Shown piece by piece: positions 46,137 to 54,141 of a DNA stretch of 64,000 nucleotides. The stretch is from DATGZH01 sp035297265 (GTDB taxonomy: Bacteria; Actinomycetota; Acidimicrobiia; Acidimicrobiales; RAAP-2). The notes beneath the pieces are model-generated. The model was not told where the DNA came from and made no database searches. It saw nothing but the letters and a program-made list of their open reading frames with translations. Both the position numbers and the translations under genes were made by a program. Within the stretch, counting starts at the first letter, position 1. Every line of letters starts with the position of its first letter. The stretch covers positions 10,705-74,704 of the forward strand of contig DATGZH010000007.1 in assembly GCA_035297265.1 (NCBI GenBank), read 5' to 3'.

Positions 46137-46718
46137 TCAGGAGGACGAGGAGGACGCCGCCTGCTTGACCGCGTGGCGCAGGATGAAGGCGCCGACGATC
46201 TCGAGGGCCCCCATGACGGCGAACCAGATCCCGACGAGGATGGCCAGCACGGTGATCGAGGTCGAGGGGTTCGCGGCCACCACGATGCCGGCCGCCAGGC
46301 TGACCAGGCCGAAGAAGATCCACCAGCCCCGGCCCTGGCGCGAGCCCCCGCCGATGCCGGCGATCAGGGCGATCACGCCCTGGACGATCCAGGCGATGCC
46401 GATGATGAGGGCAAGTGCCGCCTGGGTGAGGTGAAGGTGGCGGATGCAGATGATCCCGATGACGATGAGCAACAGGCCGGCGATACCGAGCCAGACCCGG
46501 TGGGGCTCGTTGTGGTCGAGCACCCGGATGAGGTGGATGATGCCGCCGATGACGAAGAGGATCCCGATCAGCACCGAGATCACGTTGAGCGAGGTCGACG
46601 GGTGGAAGGCCACGATCAGGCCGATGACGAGCGTGGCCAGACCGGCGAAAAGCATGAGCTGCCACGACGTCGTGAGGTCCTGTTCGTCGGTCACTACAAC
46701 AACTTGGTCGGGCGCCAT
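46137..46718 (-). CDS. HdeD-family (DUF308) membrane protein
   Basis: 193 aa with six predicted membrane helices in three pairs, the HdeD/DUF308 pattern (LMLFAGLATLVIGLIVAF, then two internal repeats). HdeD is an acid-stress membrane protein in E. coli; the role in actinobacteria is unclear. ATG at 46718 has GGAGGAAGGGGGG upstream. Confidence 0.8.
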   Translation of the reverse strand: MAPDQVVVVTDEQDLTTSWQLMLFAGLATLVIGLIVAFHPSTSLNVISVLIGILFVIGGIIHLIRVLDHNEPHRVWLGIAGLLLIVIGIICIRHLHLTQAALALIIGIAWIVQGVIALIAGIGGGSRQGRGWWIFFGLVSLAAGIVVAANPSTSITVLAILVGIWFAVMGALEIVGAFILRHAVKQAASSSSS

Positions 46719-46957
46719 GGCCCCCCTTCCTCCGCTCCCCCGCCCTTGGAGCAGAGCGGGCGATCCAGTCCAAGGTAGCCAAGTCCCCCGCCGGGGCGGT
46801 GCATCCTCGGGCTCCGAGCAGGGACCCCCCTGCTACCGTGCCCGCCGTGCCGGTCGGCCATCACCTCCCCCGGGCCGCCCTGCCTGTCCCCGCCGAAGCT
46901 TCGGTCGCCGGCCCGGCCGACGTTGTGTAGGGACCGGGATCGGGAAGGCTCTCTCCC

Positions 46958-47437
46958 GTGGATGTCATCTCGCTCCTGGGCTCGGCGCCGGGCCGGCTGG
47001 TGGCCGCCTCCTTCAGCGACGTCGGCCCGGACCCCGACGCCGCCCTGGCGGCTGCGGGCTGTGACCGGCTGGTCTGCCTCGTCACGATCCAAGAGATGCA
47101 CCAACGGTTCCCCGACATGGAGCGCTGGGTGGCCGAGGCCGGCCCCCGGGTGCTCCACGCCCCGATCCCCGACGGCGGAACCATCGACGACGACTCGCTG
47201 GCCGCCGTCGTGCGCAGCCTGGCCAGCGACCTCGAGGAGGGCAAGGGTCTCCTGCTCCAGTGCGGCGGAGGCATGGGGAGGGTGGGCGTCGTGGCCATCC
47301 TCGTCCTCGTGACCATCGGCTTCGAGCTCGACGAGGCGACCGAGCACGTGCGCCGGTCCCGGGTGGGGGCCGGTCCCGACAACGCCGAACAGCAGGCCCA
47401 GGTCGTCCGGCTCGCCCCGCTGCTCGGCTTCGGCTGA
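46958..47437 (+). CDS. Dual-specificity/tyrosine phosphatase-like protein
   Basis: 159 aa. The P-loop C-x5-R is CGGGMGR (Cys102, Arg108), and a loop Asp72 (PIPDGG) is placed as general acid. The residue before Cys is Gln instead of the usual His. It could dephosphorylate a protein, phosphoinositide or small molecule. GTG at 46958 follows GGAAGG at a long distance. No paired kinase nearby. Confidence 0.7.
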   Translation: MDVISLLGSAPGRLVAASFSDVGPDPDAALAAAGCDRLVCLVTIQEMHQRFPDMERWVAEAGPRVLHAPIPDGGTIDDDSLAAVVRSLASDLEEGKGLLLQCGGGMGRVGVVAILVLVTIGFELDEATEHVRRSRVGAGPDNAEQQAQVVRLAPLLGFG

Positions 47438-47472
47438 CACCCAGCGCCGCACCCGCCGCAGCCACCTGGGTC

Positions 47473-47502
47473 TTGACATGCAGCCATTTGGCTGCCTATT
47501 GT
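47473..47502 (+). promoter_or_regulatory. Promoter with embedded palindromic operator (ArsR-type)
   Basis: TTGACA (47473-47478) and TATTGT (47497-47502) are 18 bases apart, the best promoter in the window. The spacer holds GCAGCCA-TT-TGGCTGC (47480-47495), a perfect 7+7 inverted repeat, so a bound repressor would block RNA polymerase. ArsR regulators that control SRPBCC genes use sites of this kind; no ArsR gene is present here. Confidence 0.6.
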
Positions 47503-47544
47503 GGCGGCAGTCGCACCGACGGCATGCACGAGAGGAGACGGGCC

Positions 47545-47991
47545 ATGGCCGACATCAGGCACGAGGTAGGGATCGGCGCCCCGCCGGCCCGGGTCTACGA
47601 GGCGTTCGCTACCACCGAGGGCCTCGCCAGCTGGTGGACCCGGGAGGTCGAGGGTGACGCCGGCAAGGGCGGCACGCTCCGCTTCTTCTTCGGCCAGCCC
47701 GAGCCGGCGGCCACGATGGAGGTCGTCGACGCCCGCCCCGACGAGCGGGTCGAGTGGCGCTGCGTCGGCGGGCCCGACGAGTGGGTCGGCACCACCTTCA
47801 CGTTCGACCTCAAGCCCAAGCGCGACGGCACGATGGTGCTCTTCACGAACGCCGGTTGGCGCGAGCCGGTGGACTTCATCCACCACTGCAGCACCCGGTG
47901 GGCCTACTTCCTGCTCGGACTGAAGTCCGGGCTCGAGGGCGGCAAGGCCTCACCCTGGCCCGACGACCAGCGAACCGACGACTGGAGCTGA
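47545..47991 (+). CDS. SRPBCC (AHSA1/Activator of Hsp90-like) protein 1
   Basis: 148-aa START/Bet v1-type hydrophobic-pocket protein. It opens IRHEVGIGAPPARVYEAF with TTEGLASWWT, the usual AHSA1 landmarks. Such proteins bind or modify small hydrophobic ligands; few are characterised. ATG at 47545 has AGGAG seven bases upstream. It is first in a two-gene unit behind the palindromic promoter. Confidence 0.8.
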   Translation: MADIRHEVGIGAPPARVYEAFATTEGLASWWTREVEGDAGKGGTLRFFFGQPEPAATMEVVDARPDERVEWRCVGGPDEWVGTTFTFDLKPKRDGTMVLFTNAGWREPVDFIHHCSTRWAYFLLGLKSGLEGGKASPWPDDQRTDDWS

Positions 47992-48017
47992 TCCGGCCCG
48001 GCCCGGAGGAAGCAGCC

Positions 48018-48500
48018 ATGCCCGAGACGGCGTTCGTCTACCGCACGTACATCAGGACGACACCCGAGCGGCTCTGGCGGGCCCTCACCGAGCCGGCGTT
48101 CACCCGCCGCTACTGGCGTCTCGACCTCGAGTCGGACTGGCGGGTCGGCTCCACGGTGACCTGGCACGACGGCGACGTCACCATCGCCGACCCCGACCAG
48201 CGGGTGGTGGAGGCCGAGCCGCACCGGCGGCTCGCCTACACCTGGCACACCTTCACCCCCGAATGGGCGGCGGCCCACGGGTTCGACGACGAGCAACGGA
48301 CCCGGTGGGCCTCGGAGCGCCGGACCAAGGTGACCTTCGACATCGAGCCGCTCGGCGACATCGTGAAGCTCACGGTCGTGCACGACGACTTCGACCCGGA
48401 CAGCGCCATCCTGCCGATGGTGAGCGAGGGCTGGCCCCGCATCCTCGCCGACATCAAGACGCTGCTCGAGACGGGGGAGATCCTCCCCACCGGTCCATGA
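48018..48500 (+). CDS. SRPBCC (AHSA1-like) protein 2
   Basis: 160-aa SRPBCC protein (FVYRTYIRTTPERLWRALTE opening, RYW motif), a distant relative of the preceding one and 26 bases after it. ATG at 48018 has GGAGGA about eight bases upstream. Likely same transcript and regulator; role unknown. Confidence 0.8.
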   Translation: MPETAFVYRTYIRTTPERLWRALTEPAFTRRYWRLDLESDWRVGSTVTWHDGDVTIADPDQRVVEAEPHRRLAYTWHTFTPEWAAAHGFDDEQRTRWASERRTKVTFDIEPLGDIVKLTVVHDDFDPDSAILPMVSEGWPRILADIKTLLETGEILPTGP

Positions 48501-48585
48501 CGCGGCCGCCAGGGCCGTCGCCGGCTGCGGGCGGCCTGCGGGCTTCTGGGCCATACCCCAGTCGGTTGGTACTGTGACCCACTCT

Positions 48586-48738
48586 GGGTAGTGGCTCAAT
48601 TTCAAGCCTCCACGTACATTCGGCTTAACGTCGGAAGCCCAAAGGGCAGTTTCACGTTTCCTCCTACCGAGGAACCGACGGTTTTCGCACGCCGAACCCT
48701 ACTTTGGGGGTGTAACAACCCGAACTGAGCCACTACCC
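48586..48738. mobile_element. MITE-like element with 13-base terminal inverted repeats and 6-base target duplication
   Basis: A 153-base non-coding insert starts GGGTAGTGGCTCA (48586-48598) and ends TGAGCCACTACCC (48726-48738), perfect reverse complements. The same hexamer CACTCT lies immediately outside both ends (48580-48585 and 48739-48744), the mark of a transposition target duplication. The inside is less GC-rich than the genome, has two small hairpins (GCCC-AAA-GGGC; TTCCTC-CTACC-GAGGAA) and no gene, so it depends on a transposase elsewhere. It ends 30 bases before the ATG of the next SDR and may supply or separate its promoter. Confidence 0.75.
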
Positions 48739-48768
48739 CACTCTGCCGGTCGGAAAGGTGAGTATAAG

Positions 48769-49680
48769 ATGAACGAACTCCAGGGCCGCGTCGCCGTCAT
48801 CACCGGCGCCGGACGAGGCATCGGCCGCGAGCACGCGCTCCTTTTCGCCGCCGAGGGGGCCAAGGTCGTCGTGAACGACCTGGGTGGCGACCCCCACGGC
48901 ACCGGGGCGGACCGTTCCCCGGCCCAGCAGGTGGTCGACGAGATCACAGCGGCCGGCGGTGAGGCCGTGGCCAACTACGACGACGTGGCCGACTGGGAGG
49001 GGGCCGAGCGCCTCATCAAGCAGGCGGTCGACACCTTCGGCGACCTCCACGTCCTCGTGAACAACGCCGGCATCCTGCGGGACCGCATGCTCGTCAATAT
49101 GTCGCCCGAGGAGTGGGACGCGGTGATCAAGGTCCACCTGCGGGGCCACTTCTGCCCCAGCCGCTGGGCCGCCACCTACTGGCGCGACCAGTCGAAGGCG
49201 GGCAACGAGGGGAAGCGGGCCATCATCAACACGTCGTCGACGTCGGGCCTCTTCGGCAACGCCGGCCAGACGAACTACGGCGCGGCCAAGACCGGCATCG
49301 CCACGTTCACGATGATCGCCGACGCCGAGCTCGGCCGGTACGGGGTGCGGGCGAACGCCATCGCCCCGGCCGCGGCCACCCGCCTCACCGCCGGGCTCGG
49401 CCCCGCCCAGCCCGAACCGAACGCCGAGGGCTGGACCCCGATGGACCCGGCCAACGTGGCGCCCTTCGTGGGCTACCTGGCCACCGAGGACTGCCCCATC
49501 CACGGACGGATCTTCCTCGTGGCTGGTGGCGGCATCAGTCTCTTCCAGCCCTTCGCCATCGTCGACAAGATCGAGAAGCAGGGCTTCTGGAGCGTGGGCG
49601 AGCTCAAGAAGGAGGCCGCCCACTTCGCCACGGTGCCCTTCAACCTCAACAACCCCTACGGCAGCCTGCTCGGCGACTGA
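48769..49680 (+). CDS. SDR oxidoreductase, (3R)-hydroxyacyl-CoA dehydrogenase-like
   Basis: 303-aa SDR: TGAGRGIG at 12-19, NNAG 98-101, Ser156, Tyr170-x3-Lys174 (YGAAK). The long insert after beta-2 (VVNDLGGDPHGTG) and the C-terminal extension match the MFE-2/Hsd4-type 3-hydroxyacyl-CoA or 17-beta-hydroxysteroid dehydrogenases. The ATG has GGTGAG upstream at 48756-48761, just outside the MITE, so the insertion left the ribosome site intact but moved the native promoter away. Confidence 0.86.
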   Translation: MNELQGRVAVITGAGRGIGREHALLFAAEGAKVVVNDLGGDPHGTGADRSPAQQVVDEITAAGGEAVANYDDVADWEGAERLIKQAVDTFGDLHVLVNNAGILRDRMLVNMSPEEWDAVIKVHLRGHFCPSRWAATYWRDQSKAGNEGKRAIINTSSTSGLFGNAGQTNYGAAKTGIATFTMIADAELGRYGVRANAIAPAAATRLTAGLGPAQPEPNAEGWTPMDPANVAPFVGYLATEDCPIHGRIFLVAGGGISLFQPFAIVDKIEKQGFWSVGELKKEAAHFATVPFNLNNPYGSLLGD

Positions 49681-49707
49681 CCCGTCCGCCGGTGACAGCC
49701 GGCCCAC

Positions 49708-51270
49708 CTACTGCTCGAGGGCCGCTCTGATCTTGAGCTTGTCGGGCTTGTGGGAGGGGAGCCAGGGAATCTCCTCGACCGGCCAGACCTCGATGCGGGT
49801 CGGGACCTTGAACGAGGAGAGGTCCTCGCGGGCCTGCCGGCGCACGGCCTCCGGGTCGATCTCGGCCCCGTCGGCCGCCACGAGCACCGCCACCACCTCC
49901 TCGCCGTGCTCGGCGTGGGGCAGGCCCACCACGAAGGCGTGCAGGATCTCGGGGAACGTCTCGAGCGCCAGCTCCACCTCGCGGGGGGACACGTTGGCCC
50001 CGCGGGACTTGATGATCTCGGTGTAGCGGCCGACGAAGTAGGCCCGGCCCTCGTGCTGGAACACCCGGTCGCCGGTGTGGAACCAGCCGTCGGCGCCGAA
50101 GACCTCCTCCCGCTCCTGCTTGTAGTAGGCGGCCATGAGGCCGGGGCCCCGGATGACGAGCTCGCCCTCGGCCATCTCGGGCAGGTCCTCGCCCGTGTCG
50201 ACGTCGCGCACCCGCTCCTCGACGAGCTGGTGCTGCCCCATCGTCTCGCTCATCCCTCGGTGGCCGGGGATGCCGGGCACCGGGGTCTCGAGGAGGGCCA
50301 TGTCCGCCGGGCCGCTCGTGAGCGAGGGGGCCGAGCCGAGGTCCCGCTCGGCGAAGCTCGGGTGGTCACGGAGGGCCGAGATGAGCGTCGGCCAACCGAG
50401 GGTGGCCGTGCCCCGCTCGCGCTCGATGAGCTCGAGGGCCGGGCCGGGCTCGAACCGCTCGAGGCAGAGCAGCGTGTGGCCGGCCTGGAGGGCGGCGCCG
50501 AGACACAGGATCCCGCCCACCCAGAAGAACGGGAAGGCGCAGAAGAGCCGGGGCGGGTGCCCGGTCTGCGCCGCCTGCGCCTCCATCATCTGGGCCAGGC
50601 CCGCCGTGTCGCGGAGCACCGTCCCGTGGGTGTGGACGACCCCCTTCGGCTCGGCGCTCGAGCCCGAGGTGTAGACGACCACCGCCCAGTCGGCCGGCAC
50701 GACCTCGTCTTCGACCGCCCGGAGCAGGGCGTCGTCGACCGGGTCGAGCGGCGTGGGGTCGAAGTCGAGCGGTCGGGCCCAACCGGGTGGGTGGCCACCG
50801 GACATCCACACCGAGCGGAGGTAGGGCAGCTCGGCCAGGAAGTGCGGCGGCCCGTCGCTCGAGGCGAGGCCCGGCACCGTGTCGACGAGGAAGGGCTCGA
50901 GGTCCCGCCCGAGCAGCCGGTGCGGCAGCAGCAGCGTGTCGACGTCGCCCAGGCGGAGCACCTTCCCCAGCTCGGCCGGGCGGTAGGTGGTGCTGAAGGG
51001 CATGCAGAGGGCCCCGATGCGGCTCACCGCCAACCAGGACACCAGCCACTCGGGCCCGTAGGTGAAGAACAGCCCGACCCGTGTCCCCTTCCCGATGCCG
51101 GCGGCCAGCAGCCGGCGGGCCAGGTTGGCCGACGCCGCCTCGGCCTCGCCGAAGGAGATCCGTCGGTCCGGCATGACGAGGAAGTCGCGCTCGCCGAAGC
51201 GCTCGGCCGCCCGGCGCAGCGCCTCGCCGATGGTCGGCCGGAAGCCGAGATCGAGCCCTTCGGTGGCCAC
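49708..51270 (-). CDS. AMP-dependent acyl-CoA synthetase/ligase
   Basis: 520-aa ANL ligase. The P-loop YTSGSSAEPKGVVHTHG begins at 200, A8 hinge GRYTEIIKSRGANVSP is near 405, and a C-terminal Lys lies in HKPDKLKIR. Only distantly like the ligase at 15089, so it has another substrate. GTG at 51270 lies eight bases after the stop of a TetR gene on the same strand, which probably autoregulates the pair. It converges with the SDR at 48769. Confidence 0.86.
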   Translation of the reverse strand: MATEGLDLGFRPTIGEALRRAAERFGERDFLVMPDRRISFGEAEAASANLARRLLAAGIGKGTRVGLFFTYGPEWLVSWLAVSRIGALCMPFSTTYRPAELGKVLRLGDVDTLLLPHRLLGRDLEPFLVDTVPGLASSDGPPHFLAELPYLRSVWMSGGHPPGWARPLDFDPTPLDPVDDALLRAVEDEVVPADWAVVVYTSGSSAEPKGVVHTHGTVLRDTAGLAQMMEAQAAQTGHPPRLFCAFPFFWVGGILCLGAALQAGHTLLCLERFEPGPALELIERERGTATLGWPTLISALRDHPSFAERDLGSAPSLTSGPADMALLETPVPGIPGHRGMSETMGQHQLVEERVRDVDTGEDLPEMAEGELVIRGPGLMAAYYKQEREEVFGADGWFHTGDRVFQHEGRAYFVGRYTEIIKSRGANVSPREVELALETFPEILHAFVVGLPHAEHGEEVVAVLVAADGAEIDPEAVRRQAREDLSSFKVPTRIEVWPVEEIPWLPSHKPDKLKIRAALEQ

Positions 51271-51278
51271 GGCGACGG

Positions 51279-51995
51279 TCAGACGGCGGCGCGGTTGGCC
51301 GTCCGCCTGGCGCGGGAGGGGGCCGGCTGCGACTGGGCCGCCCCCGCCAGCACGATGGCGCTGCGGGTCCGCAGAGTCTCGAGGAGGGGTTCGCGCCGTC
51401 CGTAGGCCCAGGCCGAGAGGGCGTCCATGGCCAGCACCTCGAGCATCACCGAGAGCTCCTTCACGTCGGCCGTCGGCGGGAGCGATCCCTGTTCGCGGGC
51501 CAGCTCGAGCGTGGTCCTGAAGGCCCGTCGGAAGCCGAAGTGGTGGGTGTCGTCGTCGCTCCGCTCGCGCCGCAAGAACTGCGCCACCGAACGGGCCACC
51601 GCCACCTTGGGCGCCGCCGACACCCGGCGGGCCAGCGAGACAAGCAGGTCGTCGAGCAGCTCGTCGGCCGGTCGGTCCTCGGCCACGCCCTCGGCCGCCT
51701 CCTCGTAGAGGGCCTCGGCCGTACCCCACCCGAGCTCGAGGAGGATGTCCTCCTTGTGGGCGAAGTGGAAGTAGAAGGTCCCCTTCGTCACCCCCGCCGC
51801 GCTGGCGATCTCCTCGACCGTCGTCTCCTCGACACCGCGGTCGAAGCCGCGCTCGGTCCAGAGGGCGAGGGCCGCCCGGACGAGGGCCCGCCTGGTTCGT
51901 CGAGAGCGGTCCTGGAGGAGCGCCGAGCGCCGGGGTCCTTCGGACCGGGCGGCGTCGGCCACCGCCGACCCCCCGTCCTGCTCGGTTTTCGCCAC
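51279..51995 (-). CDS. TetR-family transcriptional regulator
   Basis: 238 aa with a helix-turn-helix (TVEEIASAAGVTKGTFYFHF) at about 59-78 and a long C-terminal ligand domain. GTG at 51995 has GGGGAGG upstream with seven-base spacing and was chosen over the GTG at 52016, which has none. It is upstream of and presumably controls the ligase, and may also act on the thioesterase through the palindrome at 52027. Confidence 0.84.
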   Translation of the reverse strand: MAKTEQDGGSAVADAARSEGPRRSALLQDRSRRTRRALVRAALALWTERGFDRGVEETTVEEIASAAGVTKGTFYFHFAHKEDILLELGWGTAEALYEEAAEGVAEDRPADELLDDLLVSLARRVSAAPKVAVARSVAQFLRRERSDDDTHHFGFRRAFRTTLELAREQGSLPPTADVKELSVMLEVLAMDALSAWAYGRREPLLETLRTRSAIVLAGAAQSQPAPSRARRTANRAAV

Positions 51996-52026
51996 CCACG
52001 CACCTCCCCGCGGCACCCAAGGCCTG

Positions 52027-52043
52027 ATTGGACTCCGCCCAAT
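52027..52043. promoter_or_regulatory. Candidate TetR operator over a leftward -10
   Basis: ATTGG-ACTCCGC-CCAAT has perfect 5-base arms and abuts TAGAAT (leftward, 52047-52042), a good -10 for the TetR gene. Place and size suggest autorepression. Confidence 0.45.
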
Positions 52044-52075
52044 TCTAGGCTGGTGACCTCCGACCGAGGTTCCCT

Positions 52076-52501
52076 TCAGGCCCGGTCGGCCAGGCCCTTC
52101 ACACTCACGTGGGCCACGGCCACCAACCGGCCGTCCTTGCCGAGGTCCTCGATGCGCACCTCGGCGACGGCGTCCTGTCGACCGGCCCGGAGGGCCACGC
52201 CGGTCGCCCGGATGGGGCCGACCCGGGCTGGGGCGAGGAACGAGATCGACATCTGGGCGGTGGCCACCATCGAGCCGAGGGCCCGGGCCGCGGCCGACGC
52301 CCCGGCCACGTCGGCCAAGGTGGCGATCACCCCGCCCTCGACCGAGCCCGAGGGGCCCCGGAGGTCGTCACGGGGGTCGAGGAGGACGACGACGGCGTCG
52401 GACCCGTCGTCGGGGAGGCCGAAGCGGAGCTGCAGCGTCTGCTCGAAGGGTGTCAAGCCCTGCGTCCAGCCTTCGGCCATGGCCGGTGCCGTGTCGTCCA
52501 T
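52076..52501 (-). CDS. PaaI/hotdog-fold thioesterase
   Basis: 141-aa hotdog protein: GSVEGGVIATLADVAGA matches the catalytic helix of PaaI-like thioesterases, and SFLAPAR follows on the next strand. It should hydrolyse short or aromatic acyl-CoAs and free CoA. ATG at 52501 has GAGGAG nine bases upstream; a longer form lacks support. Confidence 0.8.
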   Translation of the reverse strand: MDDTAPAMAEGWTQGLTPFEQTLQLRFGLPDDGSDAVVVLLDPRDDLRGPSGSVEGGVIATLADVAGASAAARALGSMVATAQMSISFLAPARVGPIRATGVALRAGRQDAVAEVRIEDLGKDGRLVAVAHVSVKGLADRA

Positions 52502-52575
52502 CGCGCCGTGCTCCTCTCCCCGGGACCAGGAGAGTGTGCCAGGCGTAACGTGCGGTCGGCGAAGGAGGTCCTGAG

Positions 52576-52995
52576 ATGCCTGCACCGAAGGATCCGGCGG
52601 GTCTGCTTCGGTACGTGACCGAGGAGATCTGGAACAAGGGGCGTCTCGAGCTGGTGGACGAGCTCGTGGCCGAGAGCTTCGTCGACCACGTCGACGTGCC
52701 CGGCCTCGAGGGAGGGGGCCCGGCGAGGTACCGTCGATCGGTCGAGATGGTCCGCACGGCCATGCCCGACTACCACGAGGAGATCGAGTGGTGTGTCGCC
52801 GAGGGCGACATGGTGGCCGACTACGTGCGGACGAGCGGCACCCACGAAGGCGATTTCTACGGGCTGGCGCCGACGGGGAAGCGGCTCGAGATGCGGGCGT
52901 TCGGCGCGCTGCGCGTCGCCGACGGTCAGATCGTCGAGCGCTGGGGGCTCGGCGACACGATGGCCCTCATGGGTCAGCTGGGCCGCCTCGGCTGA
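52576..52995 (+). CDS. SnoaL-like ester cyclase family protein
   Basis: 139 aa. The IWNKGRLELVDELVAESFVDH opening and a GTHEGDFYGLAPTGK segment are typical of SnoaL-like polyketide cyclase relatives. ATG at 52576 has AAGGAGG upstream. Divergent from the thioesterase. Actual reaction unknown. Confidence 0.8.
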   Translation: MPAPKDPAGLLRYVTEEIWNKGRLELVDELVAESFVDHVDVPGLEGGGPARYRRSVEMVRTAMPDYHEEIEWCVAEGDMVADYVRTSGTHEGDFYGLAPTGKRLEMRAFGALRVADGQIVERWGLGDTMALMGQLGRLG

Positions 52996-53002
52996 CCGGA
53001 CC

Positions 53003-53575
53003 TCAGCCCGAGGCGAACCGGCGGAAGGGCTCCTTGCCCTCCTCGAGCGGCACCCCCAGGCTGTTCAGGAAGAACGAGATGAGGTGGTAATAGCCACAGA
53101 ACATCACCACCTCGATCAGCTGCCGCTCGTCGTAGCGGGCGACCAGGTTCGACCACGTCCCGTCGCTCACGGACGACGTCTCGTGCAGCTCGTCGGCCGC
53201 CCGCAGGAGCGTGGCCTCGTCCTGTTCCCAGCCCGGGGCGTCCGGGCCGTCGACGATCCGGTCGAGCTCCTCCTCGGTGACACCGGCCGCCCGGGCCAGG
53301 TCGGCGTGCTGCGCGAACTCGTAGGGCGACTGGCAGAGCCAGCCGGTGCGCAGGATCAGGAGCTCTCGCTCCCGCACGGTGAGGCTCCCCCGGCGGAGCT
53401 CGCCACCGAGACGGACACAGCGGGCGAGCACGTCGGGGTGCCGGGCCATGGTGGCGTAGACATTGACCGTGGTGCCGAAGACGAATTCGTCGAGGAGGGC
53501 CTGGACGGCCTCGTCCCGCTCGTCCTCTCCGAGGGGAGGGATTCTGGGCGCGGCCGGACGGGTCACAGGTGCCAT
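53003..53575 (-). CDS. Carboxymuconolactone decarboxylase/AhpD-like protein
   Basis: 190-aa all-helical CMD-fold protein: RERELLILRTGWLCQS and YEFAQH are the core block. Only one Cys is in the place where AhpD has CxxC, so peroxidase reduction like AhpD is unlikely and a decarboxylase/hydrolase-type role is possible. ATG at 53575. Convergent with the SnoaL-like gene and divergent from the VOC gene. Confidence 0.8.
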   Translation of the reverse strand: MAPVTRPAAPRIPPLGEDERDEAVQALLDEFVFGTTVNVYATMARHPDVLARCVRLGGELRRGSLTVRERELLILRTGWLCQSPYEFAQHADLARAAGVTEEELDRIVDGPDAPGWEQDEATLLRAADELHETSSVSDGTWSNLVARYDERQLIEVVMFCGYYHLISFFLNSLGVPLEEGKEPFRRFASG

Positions 53576-53623
53576 GGCGACATTGTCACCCGGATCGCGG
53601 TCCGAAGAAGGCAAGGAGAGCGG

Positions 53624-54082
53624 ATGGACAGCCTGAACCACGTGAAGATCGTCACCCCCGACCCCGCCGCGGTGGACCGCTTCCTGCGAGAGGTGCTCGA
53701 CATCCCGGCCGGTTGGACGATCGGCGAGGGCCCCGGCGACGGCCCAACCCGCGAGGTGGCGACCGCCCGGGAGGACGACGGCAGCCTCACCTGGGAGTCG
53801 GTCGGGCGGTTCCGGGGCGCCGGGGGAGGCGGCGGGTTCATCGCCGGCTCGTCGAAGAGCCGGCAGTTCCAGATCTTCGAGGGGGAGAAGGCCCACATCT
53901 GGGCGGTGGCCGTCGGCACTCGCAACCTCGAGCAGGCCCACCAGCGCTGCCAGGAACAGGGCGTCGCCTGCAGCGAGATCCGCCTCGTGCCCTGGGGCGA
54001 GGGGAGCATCCGGGCCTTCTTCGCCGAGGTGGGCGGCATCGTCTTCGAAGTGCTCCGGGTCGAGGCGGCCGCCCCGTCGTGA
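53624..54082 (+). CDS. VOC (glyoxalase/dioxygenase) superfamily protein
   Basis: 152 aa. SLNHVKIVTPD opens the first beta-alpha-beta-beta-beta module with a metal-position His (residue 6), and FFAEVGGIVFEVLRV closes the second with Glu. It may be an isomerase, epimerase or lyase. ATG at 53624 has AAGGAG five bases upstream. Confidence 0.78.
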   Translation: MDSLNHVKIVTPDPAAVDRFLREVLDIPAGWTIGEGPGDGPTREVATAREDDGSLTWESVGRFRGAGGGGGFIAGSSKSRQFQIFEGEKAHIWAVAVGTRNLEQAHQRCQEQGVACSEIRLVPWGEGSIRAFFAEVGGIVFEVLRVEAAAPS

Positions 54083-54141
54083 CGCGATAGCAACCCGGCC
54101 GGACCCCGGCCGGGTACCTACCCGGCAGTAGTTTGGACCCG

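Noticed and set aside
48586..48738. A structured RNA or riboswitch for the SDR gene
   Set aside because: The inverted ends are flanked by a direct hexamer duplication, which a riboswitch would not have; transposition explains it better.
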